Positions 8,443-17,119 of a stretch of 64,000 bases of DNA are shown here, piece after piece. The notes under the pieces are model-generated. The model saw only the letters and a program-made list of their open reading frames with translations, was not told the DNA's origin and searched no databases. Origin of the DNA: Nocardia brevicatena NBRC 12119 (lineage in GTDB: Bacteria > Actinomycetota > Actinomycetes > Mycobacteriales > Mycobacteriaceae); NCBI RefSeq assembly GCF_000308495.1, contig NZ_BAFU01000007.1:1-64000 (forward strand), read 5' to 3'. Both the position numbers and the translations under genes were made by a program. Every line of letters starts with the position of its first letter. Within the stretch, counting starts at the first letter, position 1.

Positions 8443-10425
8443 TCATACCAGCCGCGCTTCTCGGCGCTGGAACGTCTCGTCGGGCGCGGCCACCCGTTCC
8501 AATGCCCGCAGATCCGTGCTCAGGGCGCGGAACAGCAGATACGAGCCGGCGAAGGCGATGACGCCACCCAGGCACAGTAGCCGGATGGCCACGATCACCG
8601 CCGAGATATCGATGGGTTGCAGAAATGTCACGCCGGCCACCGCGAGCAGCGGTATCGAGGCGGCGAGGGTGAGGTACCAGTGGCAGCGGCGGTTCAGCCG
8701 GCGCAGCCGCAGCGCGTCGGAGGTGCTGATCTCCCCATGCCGCAGATACAGCGGGTAAATGCAGCTCATCATGTAGAAGACCACGAGGAAGAAGGGGTAG
8801 GTGACGGCGATCGCGCCGCACACCATGATCGAGGTGAGCAGATGCATCATCGTGTGCAAGGTCAGGGTGCCGGTCGCCAGATGCAATACGGTGGGGAAGA
8901 TGATCGCCGCGGCGATCCACATCACGGACACCACGAAGACCGCACGGTCGCCGAGGAGCAGTGAGTCGATTCGGGCTCGCCGCAGGGTTGCCGCGTCATA
9001 GCGTTTGCCCTGGTGCAGGCCGTGCGGTACCAGGATCAACCGGCGGGACAGATAGAACAGGATCAGGACCGCCAGTGGATAGGCCACAGCGTTCACCGTG
9101 CCGGTGACAACGATGAATGTCTCCTGGGCTTCGGGTGTCAGCCGGTCGACGATCAGCTGCCGGTTGTAATGGACGTTGTACAGCGACGCGAGGATATTCG
9201 GTACCCCGATTGCCAGGAAAAGCACGGTTATCATCCACGGCCACGGACGCAGCCGCAGCCGCCAGCTGCCCGGTGCCGGATCGACCAGGTCGCGGGCGTG
9301 GCGGTCCAGACAGAGCTCGAACTGTTTGGCGAGGACCGCGCCGTGGGACCAACGGTCGTTGCGGTCCGGCTCCAGGCAGGTCAGCAGAACACGGCGCAGT
9401 GTGGCGGGGCAGTCCGCCGGAATGCGCTGCAGGGCCGAGTCGTCGATACGGCGCAGGCGTCGCTGCAGCATGGCCTCCAGGACGAACTTGTCGTCCTTCG
9501 GATCCTTGCCCGCGGTGGTGTCGTCGAAGGGTTTGCTGCCGGTGAGCAGTTCCCAGAGCACCACCCCGAGCGAATAGATATCGGCGCGGGTGTCCAGGTC
9601 CGCGGCCCAGCGGTCGTAGTCGGGATGCGATGCCTCCAGATGCTCCGGGGACATGTAGCTGAGTGAGCCGCCGAAGTAGGCCACCGGACCCGCACCTTCG
9701 ATATCCCGGCTGAAGCTGATGTTGAAATCGGCCAGTTTGGGTACCGCATCCGAGGTCAGCAGCACATTGGCCGGTTTCACATCCCGGTGCAGGACGCCGT
9801 GCGCCGAGGCGTAGTCCAATGCCTCGGCCAGTCTGCGTCCCAGCCAGGCCACGGTTTCCGGCCAACTGAGCCGGGCGATCTCGGCGCGCACGCTGGAGTC
9901 GGTCGGCCGTATCTCGCCCTTTTCCTCCATGGCCGTGTCCACGGCGTCCAGCAGCAGTTGGCCGCTGCGTTCCTCGGGTGGGGTGGCGCGAACCCAGCGC
10001 AGGACATTGAGCAGGGTTCCGCCCGGGAGGAACTGCATGTACAGCAGCCGGAGCCGGCGCCCCGACCGGTCGATGTCGGTATAGAGCAGGCGCTGGTCGA
10101 AGACCCGGACGATGTAGTCGTGGTCCAGTTGGGCCAGGGTCTGCGGTTCGGTGCCCCGGTCGGTCGAGATCTTCACGGCCACCATTCGTTGCATGGACCG
10201 CTGCCGCGCCAGGAAGACCCGGGCGAACGCGCCGCTGCCCAGTTCGGTGAGCAGATCGAATTCGCCGACCCGGCTGCCGATCTCGATATCGTCGAGCACT
10301 GCTTGCACACCGTCACCGGTGGCGGACGGTGTTGTGGCACGAGTGCCCACGACGGTCGCCTCGGGGGTGGAGGTGGTCCGCGTTACCGTCTCGTCCTCGG
10401 TGCTGAACTTCGGGTGAGGATCCAT
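8443..10425 (-). CDS. serine/threonine protein kinase with six C-terminal membrane spans
   Basis: 660 residues from ATG 10425. The N-terminal kinase domain (about 56-390) has a glycine loop GSGAFA, Lys85 in VAVK, HRDVKPAN with catalytic Asp215, and MSPEHLE. The magnesium motif reads DFN (233-235) where DFG is usual. Residues from about 435 onward form roughly six hydrophobic segments separated by short loops, with no PASTA or other extracellular sensor domain, so the membrane part may itself sense signal. Substrates unknown. Flanked by hpt (convergent) and a LysR gene; absent from the equivalent place in M. tuberculosis. Confidence 0.85.
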   Translation of the reverse strand: MDPHPKFSTEDETVTRTTSTPEATVVGTRATTPSATGDGVQAVLDDIEIGSRVGEFDLLTELGSGAFARVFLARQRSMQRMVAVKISTDRGTEPQTLAQLDHDYIVRVFDQRLLYTDIDRSGRRLRLLYMQFLPGGTLLNVLRWVRATPPEERSGQLLLDAVDTAMEEKGEIRPTDSSVRAEIARLSWPETVAWLGRRLAEALDYASAHGVLHRDVKPANVLLTSDAVPKLADFNISFSRDIEGAGPVAYFGGSLSYMSPEHLEASHPDYDRWAADLDTRADIYSLGVVLWELLTGSKPFDDTTAGKDPKDDKFVLEAMLQRRLRRIDDSALQRIPADCPATLRRVLLTCLEPDRNDRWSHGAVLAKQFELCLDRHARDLVDPAPGSWRLRLRPWPWMITVLFLAIGVPNILASLYNVHYNRQLIVDRLTPEAQETFIVVTGTVNAVAYPLAVLILFYLSRRLILVPHGLHQGKRYDAATLRRARIDSLLLGDRAVFVVSVMWIAAAIIFPTVLHLATGTLTLHTMMHLLTSIMVCGAIAVTYPFFLVVFYMMSCIYPLYLRHGEISTSDALRLRRLNRRCHWYLTLAASIPLLAVAGVTFLQPIDISAVIVAIRLLCLGGVIAFAGSYLLFRALSTDLRALERVAAPDETFQRREARLV

Positions 10426-10604
10426 ACCGATCCTGGTCGCTCGGCGACTACCAAAAGCGGTACCGTCCGGCAGCGAGGGCGGCAGCTCGTGTCCACCGCC
10501 CCACCGCCAGTAGCGATGCCGCACGCTCTACTCGAAATCTTATCGGAGAACCCCTCGCGCGTGCGCTGTTCGCGCAGGTATCACTCGATATACGAGCGGT
10601 TTTC

Positions 10605-11495
10605 TCATGCGGAGACAGGCAGTGCGTGCGGTCCGGCGAAGCCGCCCTCCAGCGCGCGGTGCGCGAATTCCAGGATGGTGGGGCGGTTGTCATCGGAGCG
10701 CCAGGCCACGGCGAGCTCGCACGGCGGCAGTCCGGTCACCGGCCGGGCCGTCAGGCCGGGCCAGCGGTACATGGGGACATTGTTCTCGGCGAGCAGGCAC
10801 AGGCCGAGTCCGAGTCCCACCGCCTCGAGGCGTTCCTCGGGTGTCGCGGCCTCCGCACCGATCCGGGCGGGCCGGCCGTTGCGGGCGTCGTTGCCGAGCC
10901 AGAAATCCCGGATCGCTCCGGCTTCGGCGGGTAGGGCGATGAACGGTTCGTCCAGCAGATCGGCGAAGTCGATGGTTTCCTGCCCGGACCGGGGGTGGTT
11001 TTCGGGTAGCAGCACCCATCGGGGCTCGGTGCGCAGCACCTGCCACCGGTACCGGTTCGAGTCGGGCAGCGGCAGCCAGACCAGTGCCAGGTCGGCTTGT
11101 CGTCCGGCCAGCCCGCTGGACGGGTCGGTCCAGGATGCGGGGTGGAGGGCGAGCCGGTGTCCGCTGGCGCTTTCCAGGTCGTTGAGCAGCCCGCGGCCGA
11201 GGGTGGACTGCAGGCCGACCCGTAGAACCTCTCCGGCTTCCTGGAGCGATTCGTTGGTGGTCTCCCAGAGTTCGAGAATCTTGCGAGCGCCGTCGAGCAG
11301 TTCCTTGCCGGCGACGGTGAGGGCAACACTGCGCTGATTGCGATCGAACAGGACCACATCGAGCTGACGTTCCAGCTGCCGGATCTGCCGCGACAGGGTG
11401 GGTTGAGCGATGTGCAGCCGCTGAGCGGCGTTGGTGAAATGCAGTTCTTCAGCGACGGCGACGAAGTACCGCAGATCGCGTAAATGCGGGTCCAT
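10605..11495 (-). CDS. LysR-family transcriptional regulator
   Basis: 296 residues with the classical layout: an N-terminal winged helix-turn-helix (LRYFVAVAEELHFTNAAQRL, then QPTLSRQIRQLE) and a periplasmic-binding-protein-like effector domain from about residue 88. Family members bind T-N11-A sites and respond to small metabolites. The target is not obvious: the gene upstream on the same strand (SDR) ends at a strong terminator, and about 430 bp of non-coding DNA precede this gene, possibly holding its own autoregulated promoter. AAGG precedes the ATG. Confidence 0.9.
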   Translation of the reverse strand: MDPHLRDLRYFVAVAEELHFTNAAQRLHIAQPTLSRQIRQLERQLDVVLFDRNQRSVALTVAGKELLDGARKILELWETTNESLQEAGEVLRVGLQSTLGRGLLNDLESASGHRLALHPASWTDPSSGLAGRQADLALVWLPLPDSNRYRWQVLRTEPRWVLLPENHPRSGQETIDFADLLDEPFIALPAEAGAIRDFWLGNDARNGRPARIGAEAATPEERLEAVGLGLGLCLLAENNVPMYRWPGLTARPVTGLPPCELAVAWRSDDNRPTILEFAHRALEGGFAGPHALPVSA

Positions 11496-11869
11496 AGCAC
11501 CTTGCTATCAGAATCGATCCCGAATTTCCAGCCCTAATGTGTCCGAAGGGTCTGAATAGGGTGTGCTAAACAGTCGCCAGGTTTGTTAGTGACAGCATAT
11601 TGCCCCTTGTGTTGTTATGCAGCCTTGGTTTCGGACAATTGCCCAGAGTGGCCCATCCGGTAATAGATGAACCGAATGACTTGTGGTGCGCGGGGGTGGC
11701 GCGGCGGGGTGGGGCTTTCGCCGCGACCTCGGCAGACGGCGGCGGACGCACGTCGGCGAACGGCCATTGGCCTTGCCGGGGCGGTATTTCACAATTTGCG
11801 AGACTGTTTGTGATATTGGTCACATTCAGCGTGAAAGAGGGTTGTTCGACTTCGCTGTGCCCGGACGCG
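11496..11869. other. gene-free stretch upstream of the LysR gene
   Basis: About 370 bp between the LysR start and the SDR terminator. The part nearest the LysR gene is noticeably AT-richer than its surroundings (11500-11660) and probably holds the LysR promoter and its T-N11-A box. I find no convincing reading frame. Confidence 0.5.
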
Positions 11870-11909
11870 CCCGTGCCGCGGTCCGTGGAGGAACGGACCG
11901 CGGCACGGG
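11870..11909. terminator. strong terminator after the SDR gene
   Basis: CCCGTGCCGCGGTCCGT, a 6-nt loop GGAGGA, then the exact complement: a perfect 17-bp stem beginning 18 bp downstream of the SDR stop codon (minus strand). Confidence 0.85.
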
Positions 11910-11926
11910 CGGGTACTTCGGCGGTA

Positions 11927-12763
11927 TCAGTCCTGTCGGACGCGCTCCTCGTAGGCCTTGCGCCGCTCGCTGTCGACATCGTCGAGGAAAGTGGTGCCCG
12001 AACCCAGGGCCCGCCCGATGGCATCGGCCACCGCCACCGGCAGCAGGCGGTTCATGAACTGGGCCGTGAACCCGGCGGCCGCGGTGATCCGCGCCTTCGA
12101 TCTCGGCGAAGCGATGAGCTTCACGATCGCGGCGGCGATCTCCTCCGGCTCGGCGGCGCGCAGCAGCTTGGGGGCCGACACTCCGGAACCGAGGTCGGTA
12201 TTGGTCAGCGTGGGCAGCACCGAGGAGAAATGCACCCCGGAACCCCGGTACTCCTCACGCAGCGTATCGGTGAAACCGAGCACGGCGTGCTTGCTGGCGT
12301 TGTAGGTCGCCAGGCCCGGGATATGCGTTTCGCCGGCCAGCGACGCGATATTGATGAGATGGCCGCGTTTGCGGGGCAGCATGCGGGCCAGTCCGAGTTT
12401 GGAGCCGATGATCACGCCATAGACGTTGATATCGAGAATTCGTCGAGTGACCTTGTCGGGTTCGTCGATCAGCCTGCCGGTCGGCATGATCCCGGCATTG
12501 TTGATCAACACGTCGATCGGGCCGAGCGTACGCTCCACCTCGTCCAGGAAGGCGGTGAACGATGCCAGGTCGGTGACATCGAGTTTGCCGTAGAACTCGA
12601 AGTCACGGGCGGTACCCGACTCCTTGACGGTCGCTTCGTCGATATCCCCGATGGCGATTTTCGCGCCCAGTGCGTGCAGAGCGGTAGCCGTGGCCAGCCC
12701 GATACCCCGGGCGCCACCGGTGATCACGACAACCTTGTCGCGGATCCTGTCTGCCTTGGTCAC
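11927..12763 (-). CDS. short-chain dehydrogenase/reductase
   Basis: 278-residue classical SDR. The Rossmann motif TGGARGIGLA, the NNAG strand and the catalytic YNASK are all present. The C-terminal tail is extended and basic. The GTG start at 12763 forms a GTGA overlap with the stop of the upstream aldehyde dehydrogenase, so the two enzymes are translationally coupled and likely act in the same route, for example oxidising an alcohol to the aldehyde that its partner removes. The substrate is not determined by sequence. Confidence 0.88.
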   Translation of the reverse strand: MTKADRIRDKVVVITGGARGIGLATATALHALGAKIAIGDIDEATVKESGTARDFEFYGKLDVTDLASFTAFLDEVERTLGPIDVLINNAGIMPTGRLIDEPDKVTRRILDINVYGVIIGSKLGLARMLPRKRGHLINIASLAGETHIPGLATYNASKHAVLGFTDTLREEYRGSGVHFSSVLPTLTNTDLGSGVSAPKLLRAAEPEEIAAAIVKLIASPRSKARITAAAGFTAQFMNRLLPVAVADAIGRALGSGTTFLDDVDSERRKAYEERVRQD

Positions 12764-14385
12764 TGGCTGTCTCCCTTGAGTCGAAGCAGTGCGGGCAGAT
12801 CGATGCGCCGCAGCCCACGTGCGCTCGCCGCGCGCATGGCACCGAGAGCGACCAGGAGTTTCGGCAGCCGGTACGGGAACCAGGTGAGCTCTTTCTCCTG
12901 GGTCGGCAGGATCGGGACGGTGATCGCCTTGGCACGGCAGTACTTGCGCACACCGCCTGCTCCACCCCAGCGGGCACCGACACCGGATGTGCCCCATCCA
13001 CCCATCGGCAGCGCGAAATTGAACAGATTGGCGAAGACGTCGTTGATATTGACCGCACCCGCGTTCAACTGCCGGGCGATCCGTTCGCCACGGGCCTTGT
13101 CGCCCGTCCACACCGTGGCCGACAGGCCGTAGGGCGAATCATTGGCCAAGCGAATCGCCTCGGCTTCGTCGGCGACCTTCATCACCGGCAGCGTCGGCCC
13201 GAAGGTCTCCTCCCGCATACACGCCATGCTGTGGTCCACGTCCACCAGCACGGTCGGTTCGAAGAAGGTACCCACACCGGCCCGCTTGCCGCCGACCAGC
13301 ACGGAGGCGCCCGCGGCGACGGCCTCATCGATATGCCGCTGCACGATGTTCACTTGGCTCTCGTTGGCCATCGCGCCGATATCGTGGGTGGGGGTGCGAC
13401 CGTCGCGCCCCTGTCGCAATGCCGCGACATCGGCGGTCAGCTTCCGCACGAACTCGTCGTAGACCGGAGCCTCCACATACACTCGTTCCACGGAGATGCA
13501 GACCTGGCCGGAGTTGAACATTCCGCCGAAGGTTATGCCGTGCGCCGCCCGATCGAGATCCGCGTCGGCCAAGACAATGGCCGGGTCCTTGCCACCCAGC
13601 TCCATGCTGTAGGGAACGAGCCGCTCCGCGCAGGCGGTGGCGATCTTGCGCCCGGTTTCCGTCGACCCGGTGAACTGGATGTAGTCGGCGCCCGCCACCA
13701 CGGCCGCTCCCGTCTCCCGGGCGCCGGTCGCCACGGTCAGTACCGGGGGCGCGCCGATCTCGGCCCAGCCGCGGGCGAGTTCCAGCGCGGACAGCGGAGT
13801 GACCTCCGACGGTTTCAGGATCACGGACGCGCCCGCGGCCAGGGCCGGGACCACGTCGAGCGCGGGCATGGCCAGCGGGAAGTTCCACGGGGTGATCACA
13901 CCGACCACCGGATACGGCTGGTACACCGTGGTCAGCCGTTTGACGCGGGCCAGCGGGCTGTGCGGTGACGGATGCTCATCGACGAGGAATTTGCCCGCTC
14001 GGCGGGCGTAGTAGCCGATCAGGTCGGTGGAGAAGGTCGGATCGATGAGCGCGTCGACGCGCGGTTTGCCGGTCTCGGACTGCACGACATCGGCCAGGTG
14101 CTCCGTATTGTCGATGATCCAGTCCTGCAGTCTCAGCAGCCACTCCTTGCGACCCTCGGGGCCGAGCGCCTCCCATTCCGGCTGGTGTCTGCGCAGCTCA
14201 GCGATCTGCGCGGCGACTTCGTCCGCGGAGGCATCCGGTACGGTGCCGACCACTTCGCCGGTGGCCGGATTGCGCACCCGCAGGACCGCGGTCTTCTCGC
14301 CTGCGGCCGTGCCCGTTCGGGTGGTGGCGGTATCTCTGTCGGATTGCGGCGGCTTTCCGGCCTGCGCCGGTTCGGTATTGGTCAC
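12760..14385 (-). CDS. aldehyde dehydrogenase, succinic-semialdehyde dehydrogenase type
   Basis: 541 residues. Conserved ALDH features are the catalytic Glu in MELGGKDP, the nucleophilic Cys in SGQVCISVERVYV, an NAD(P) site TGSTETGRKI, and ETFGPTLPVM. Overall pattern resembles the GabD2-like enzymes of mycobacteria that oxidise succinic semialdehyde; that substrate is inference. A polar ~35-residue N-terminal leader precedes the domain. The GTG at 14385 has GGAGG 6 nt upstream. Coupled to the SDR gene downstream. Confidence 0.85.
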   Translation of the reverse strand: MTNTEPAQAGKPPQSDRDTATTRTGTAAGEKTAVLRVRNPATGEVVGTVPDASADEVAAQIAELRRHQPEWEALGPEGRKEWLLRLQDWIIDNTEHLADVVQSETGKPRVDALIDPTFSTDLIGYYARRAGKFLVDEHPSPHSPLARVKRLTTVYQPYPVVGVITPWNFPLAMPALDVVPALAAGASVILKPSEVTPLSALELARGWAEIGAPPVLTVATGARETGAAVVAGADYIQFTGSTETGRKIATACAERLVPYSMELGGKDPAIVLADADLDRAAHGITFGGMFNSGQVCISVERVYVEAPVYDEFVRKLTADVAALRQGRDGRTPTHDIGAMANESQVNIVQRHIDEAVAAGASVLVGGKRAGVGTFFEPTVLVDVDHSMACMREETFGPTLPVMKVADEAEAIRLANDSPYGLSATVWTGDKARGERIARQLNAGAVNINDVFANLFNFALPMGGWGTSGVGARWGGAGGVRKYCRAKAITVPILPTQEKELTWFPYRLPKLLVALGAMRAASARGLRRIDLPALLRLKGDSQ

Positions 14386-14567
14386 TGCTGTCCTCCCACT
14401 GCGTCGTGCTGTGAACGCCGGTGAGCGATTCGTGAATCGGCTCACCGACTGTGATCGTGACACACTTTGTCTCGAAATATCTCAATCTCGTGACGGGAGC
14501 GGGGCGCCGTGCCGTACCCGGCCGTGACGGCGGTGTCCGGGCCGGTGGCGGGTCTATCGCGGGAGCG

Positions 14568-14825
14568 TCACGGCACCTCGTGCGCGGCGATCCGACGCAG
14601 CGGCGGCTCGGTGGCCGGCGGAACCCGTCGCTCCGGCAGCTCGGCCAGCAGCGTGGTGGTCGCCGCGGCTATCGCCGCCACCGCCTTGTCGACGGCCGGT
14701 TTCGTGGTGGAGCTCAGCCCGGACAACCCACCCACCTTGCGCACGTACTGCAGGGCCGCGGCATAGATTTCCTGCTCGGTGGCGGCGGGTTCCAGGCCAC
14801 GTAAAACGGTGATGTTTCTACACAT
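14568..14825 (-). CDS. DUF2277 family protein
   Basis: 85-residue protein beginning MCRNITVLRGLEP with ATEQEIYAAALQYVRKVGG, the diagnostic DUF2277 pattern. Function unknown. The Ala/Thr-rich middle and C-terminal RIAAHEVP are variable. TAGTGT ends 6 nt before the ATG, so a leaderless mRNA is likely. Stands alone between the aldehyde dehydrogenase and a divergent DUF1266 gene. Confidence 0.85.
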   Translation of the reverse strand: MCRNITVLRGLEPAATEQEIYAAALQYVRKVGGLSGLSSTTKPAVDKAVAAIAAATTTLLAELPERRVPPATEPPLRRIAAHEVP

Positions 14826-15012
14826 GGGAGAACACTAAGCCACAGAGTGTCGGCGTGTCGGGGACACAGACGAAGATGTGAAAATCTCTCGCCCGCCCGC
14901 TGCGGGAAGACCGATCGCGGCCCGAAGCAACACTTCGTCCACCCTCGCTACGGATAGGGGGCAATCTGTCCACGTCCGTCCACGGAGGCATCGATCCACC
15001 TAGACTCGCGGT

Positions 15013-15831
15013 ATGGCCGCAGCCGGATTACCCACGCTCACCCCATTTCCCTACCCGGAGCTCGACAAGCGCGAGGAAGATCACTGGTCCGACGCGCAGA
15101 TCGAAGACGACCGGCTGCGCGCCCTGTCGCTCGGTGCCTTCTATTCGGCCCGTTGGGACGCCTTCCACGACGCGCTGTTGCTCGGACCCGAACGCGACCA
15201 TCCCCTCGGCGACCGACGCGAACTGGCCATAGACACTCTCACCGGCGCCTGGGGTATCACCGACGGCACAGAGGCCCGGGCCACGATGGAACAGCTGCTC
15301 GAGGGTATGCACGCTCCGCTCTACGCATTGGTCCATCCGCTGGTCATGGCCTCGGTCAACGCCAGTGAACGCGACCGGTTCGGCGAACGCGCCGATCGAC
15401 ACCGCGCGTTCCTGCGGCAGGTGGCCTCGTTCCGCGGTATCGACAATGCGGAGGCTCTGGTCCGCGACTACGACATCTGGTCCCAGGCGATCAAAATCGG
15501 ATTCACCGAGCACCTGTCTCGGCCGCTGCCCAGCGATATCCACGCCTGGGACCTGGCCCGCGTGGTCGCGGTGGCCCGGATGGCCTATACCGCCGGGTAC
15601 ATCGAGGCGGATACCGCCTGGCGGTACCTGGCCCGCGCGCTGCCGCCCGCACAGCGCAAATACCGGAATTGGCGTCAATTCGGTGATGCCTACCTCGCCG
15701 GTTGGACCTACTGGCAGGCCGGCGAGGACCTGGCCGAACTCAAGGACGGCGGAGTCGATCGCCGAATGGAGCTGTTGCGGCTGTGGCTACGACCGTCCAG
15801 CCCGTGGCGGCGTATCGGCCTGCACCCGTAG
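15013..15831 (+). CDS. DUF1266 domain protein
   Basis: 272 residues. The C-terminal half carries the DUF1266 pattern: AWDLARVVAVARMAYTAGYI, then a W-containing segment and RNWRQFGDAYLAGWTYW. Soluble, no signal peptide. The domain occurs in proteins of unknown function in actinomycetes and enterobacteria. TAGACT ends 6 nt before the ATG at 15013, a leaderless start. The gene converges on the next one with 4 bp between stops. Confidence 0.75.
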   Translation: MAAAGLPTLTPFPYPELDKREEDHWSDAQIEDDRLRALSLGAFYSARWDAFHDALLLGPERDHPLGDRRELAIDTLTGAWGITDGTEARATMEQLLEGMHAPLYALVHPLVMASVNASERDRFGERADRHRAFLRQVASFRGIDNAEALVRDYDIWSQAIKIGFTEHLSRPLPSDIHAWDLARVVAVARMAYTAGYIEADTAWRYLARALPPAQRKYRNWRQFGDAYLAGWTYWQAGEDLAELKDGGVDRRMELLRLWLRPSSPWRRIGLHP

Positions 15832-15835
15832 CGGG

Positions 15836-16789
15836 TCACACCCCGGGCAGCGAGCGCAGGATGCCGCGGCCGTAGCGCTGGAACTGCGTATCGTCCACCA
15901 TGCCGAGCGAATGCCGTTCGACCAGCAGTTCCCACTCCGAGTACAGCTGCCCCACCCCGGGATCGGGCGGACCGGCCAGCCCGTCGAAGGCCATCAGCCG
16001 GGCGGCGAAGTTCACTGCGCAGGTGACGCGTTCGATATCGCCCCGACCCCGGCCGGCGAAGTGCATGGTGAGGTTGCCGTCGTGGATATCGATACCGACC
16101 GACGTGTCGGGGGTGCCCACCTCGCCCGTGCCCTCGGTGGCGTGCGCCCACATGATGACCGGAATCGGCAGCTCATGGGCCTGCCGCTCACCGGTGTCGG
16201 ACGAGACGAACAGCAGTCGCCGACTGGTCACCGCCAGCAGGCCCGGTCCGTCGCCCACCGGTGGCCGGGCGACGACGAAGGCCGTTTCGAGGACGTATTC
16301 GTCGGGGCCGGCATACCGGTGCAGGTCGGCGACGGCCGAGTCGGCTCCCGGGCCGTCCATCGGGGCGGCCATCCGGTGCACGGCCCGGTCCACATCGGCG
16401 CGAACCGGTCCGTCGTCGGTCCATTCCGGCGTCGGCGGTGTGAGATCGGGGGCGGCGACGTCGATACGCTGCGCCGCCAGGATCTGATCGTTGATCCGGG
16501 ACACGATATCGGCGGCCGCGGGCACGTCGTGCTCGGCGATGAGCACCGGCAGTGGAGTGCGATCGGCCGGTACCCCGGTCAGGACCGGGGTCGGATACCG
16601 CAGGTAGATCTCGATGACGACGGCGTCGTCGGCGCGCCGGCTGAGTTTGGCCTGGAGCAGGTCGGTCACCGGAACGTCCAAGACCCGTTCGTCGTCTTCG
16701 TCGCCGTCCGCACCGGGGCGCAACACGGTCAGGCGACCGCGGCCGTGCCGCACTATTGCTGTGGGTGTTCGTAGCTCGACTATGTCCAT
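15836..16789 (-). CDS. hypothetical protein with PH-like domain and SHOCT-like tail
   Basis: About 317 residues if the Met at 16789 is used; AGGGGG lies immediately upstream, though in-frame ATGs at 16840 and 16912 are possible. No signal peptide or membrane span. The segment GPGLLAVTSRRLLFVSSDTG resembles the beta-strand core of bacterial PH-like domains, and the C-terminal LVERHSLGMVDDTQFQRYGRGIL resembles a SHOCT oligomerisation motif. These are pattern resemblances; the function is not known. Confidence 0.6.
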   Translation of the reverse strand: MDIVELRTPTAIVRHGRGRLTVLRPGADGDEDDERVLDVPVTDLLQAKLSRRADDAVVIEIYLRYPTPVLTGVPADRTPLPVLIAEHDVPAAADIVSRINDQILAAQRIDVAAPDLTPPTPEWTDDGPVRADVDRAVHRMAAPMDGPGADSAVADLHRYAGPDEYVLETAFVVARPPVGDGPGLLAVTSRRLLFVSSDTGERQAHELPIPVIMWAHATEGTGEVGTPDTSVGIDIHDGNLTMHFAGRGRGDIERVTCAVNFAARLMAFDGLAGPPDPGVGQLYSEWELLVERHSLGMVDDTQFQRYGRGILRSLPGV

Positions 16790-17119
16790 ACCCCCTGCGC
16801 TCAGGTTGCGCCTTCGGTTGTCATCGGTCGTGCGTGCCATGATGTGATCATTCGAACTCGACCGGTTGGCAGGCGTTCGGGAACTACCGGTGTTTTCCGA
16901 CCGTTTATCCATTGAACTGCATCACCTGCCGAACTCTGTGTGCGAGGTAAGTCAGTAGCGCGATGTAACGAGTAGACCGTACGCGGTAACGTGGCATATC
17001 CGCATCCGAATCCGTTCACGAGGCGGAAACGATGTGGGTTGCGCCACGATCTTCAGACGCATCGCTAGGTAAGAACGCGGAGACACCACCGAAAGGACTG
17101 GCCGCCAGGCCGACGCTCT
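16790..17119. other. intergenic region before ftsH
   Basis: Divergent spacer of 330 bp between the PH-like gene and ftsH. It includes an AT-richer core (16850-17000) that probably carries promoters for both. A purine tract (GAAAGGA, near 17090) lies about 20 nt before the ftsH ATG. No additional gene is supported. Confidence 0.5.

Noticed and set aside
11566-12024. Minus-strand frame between the LysR and SDR genes
   Set aside because: It runs through the 17-bp terminator and antisense to nothing recognisable, with no conserved pattern or ribosome site.
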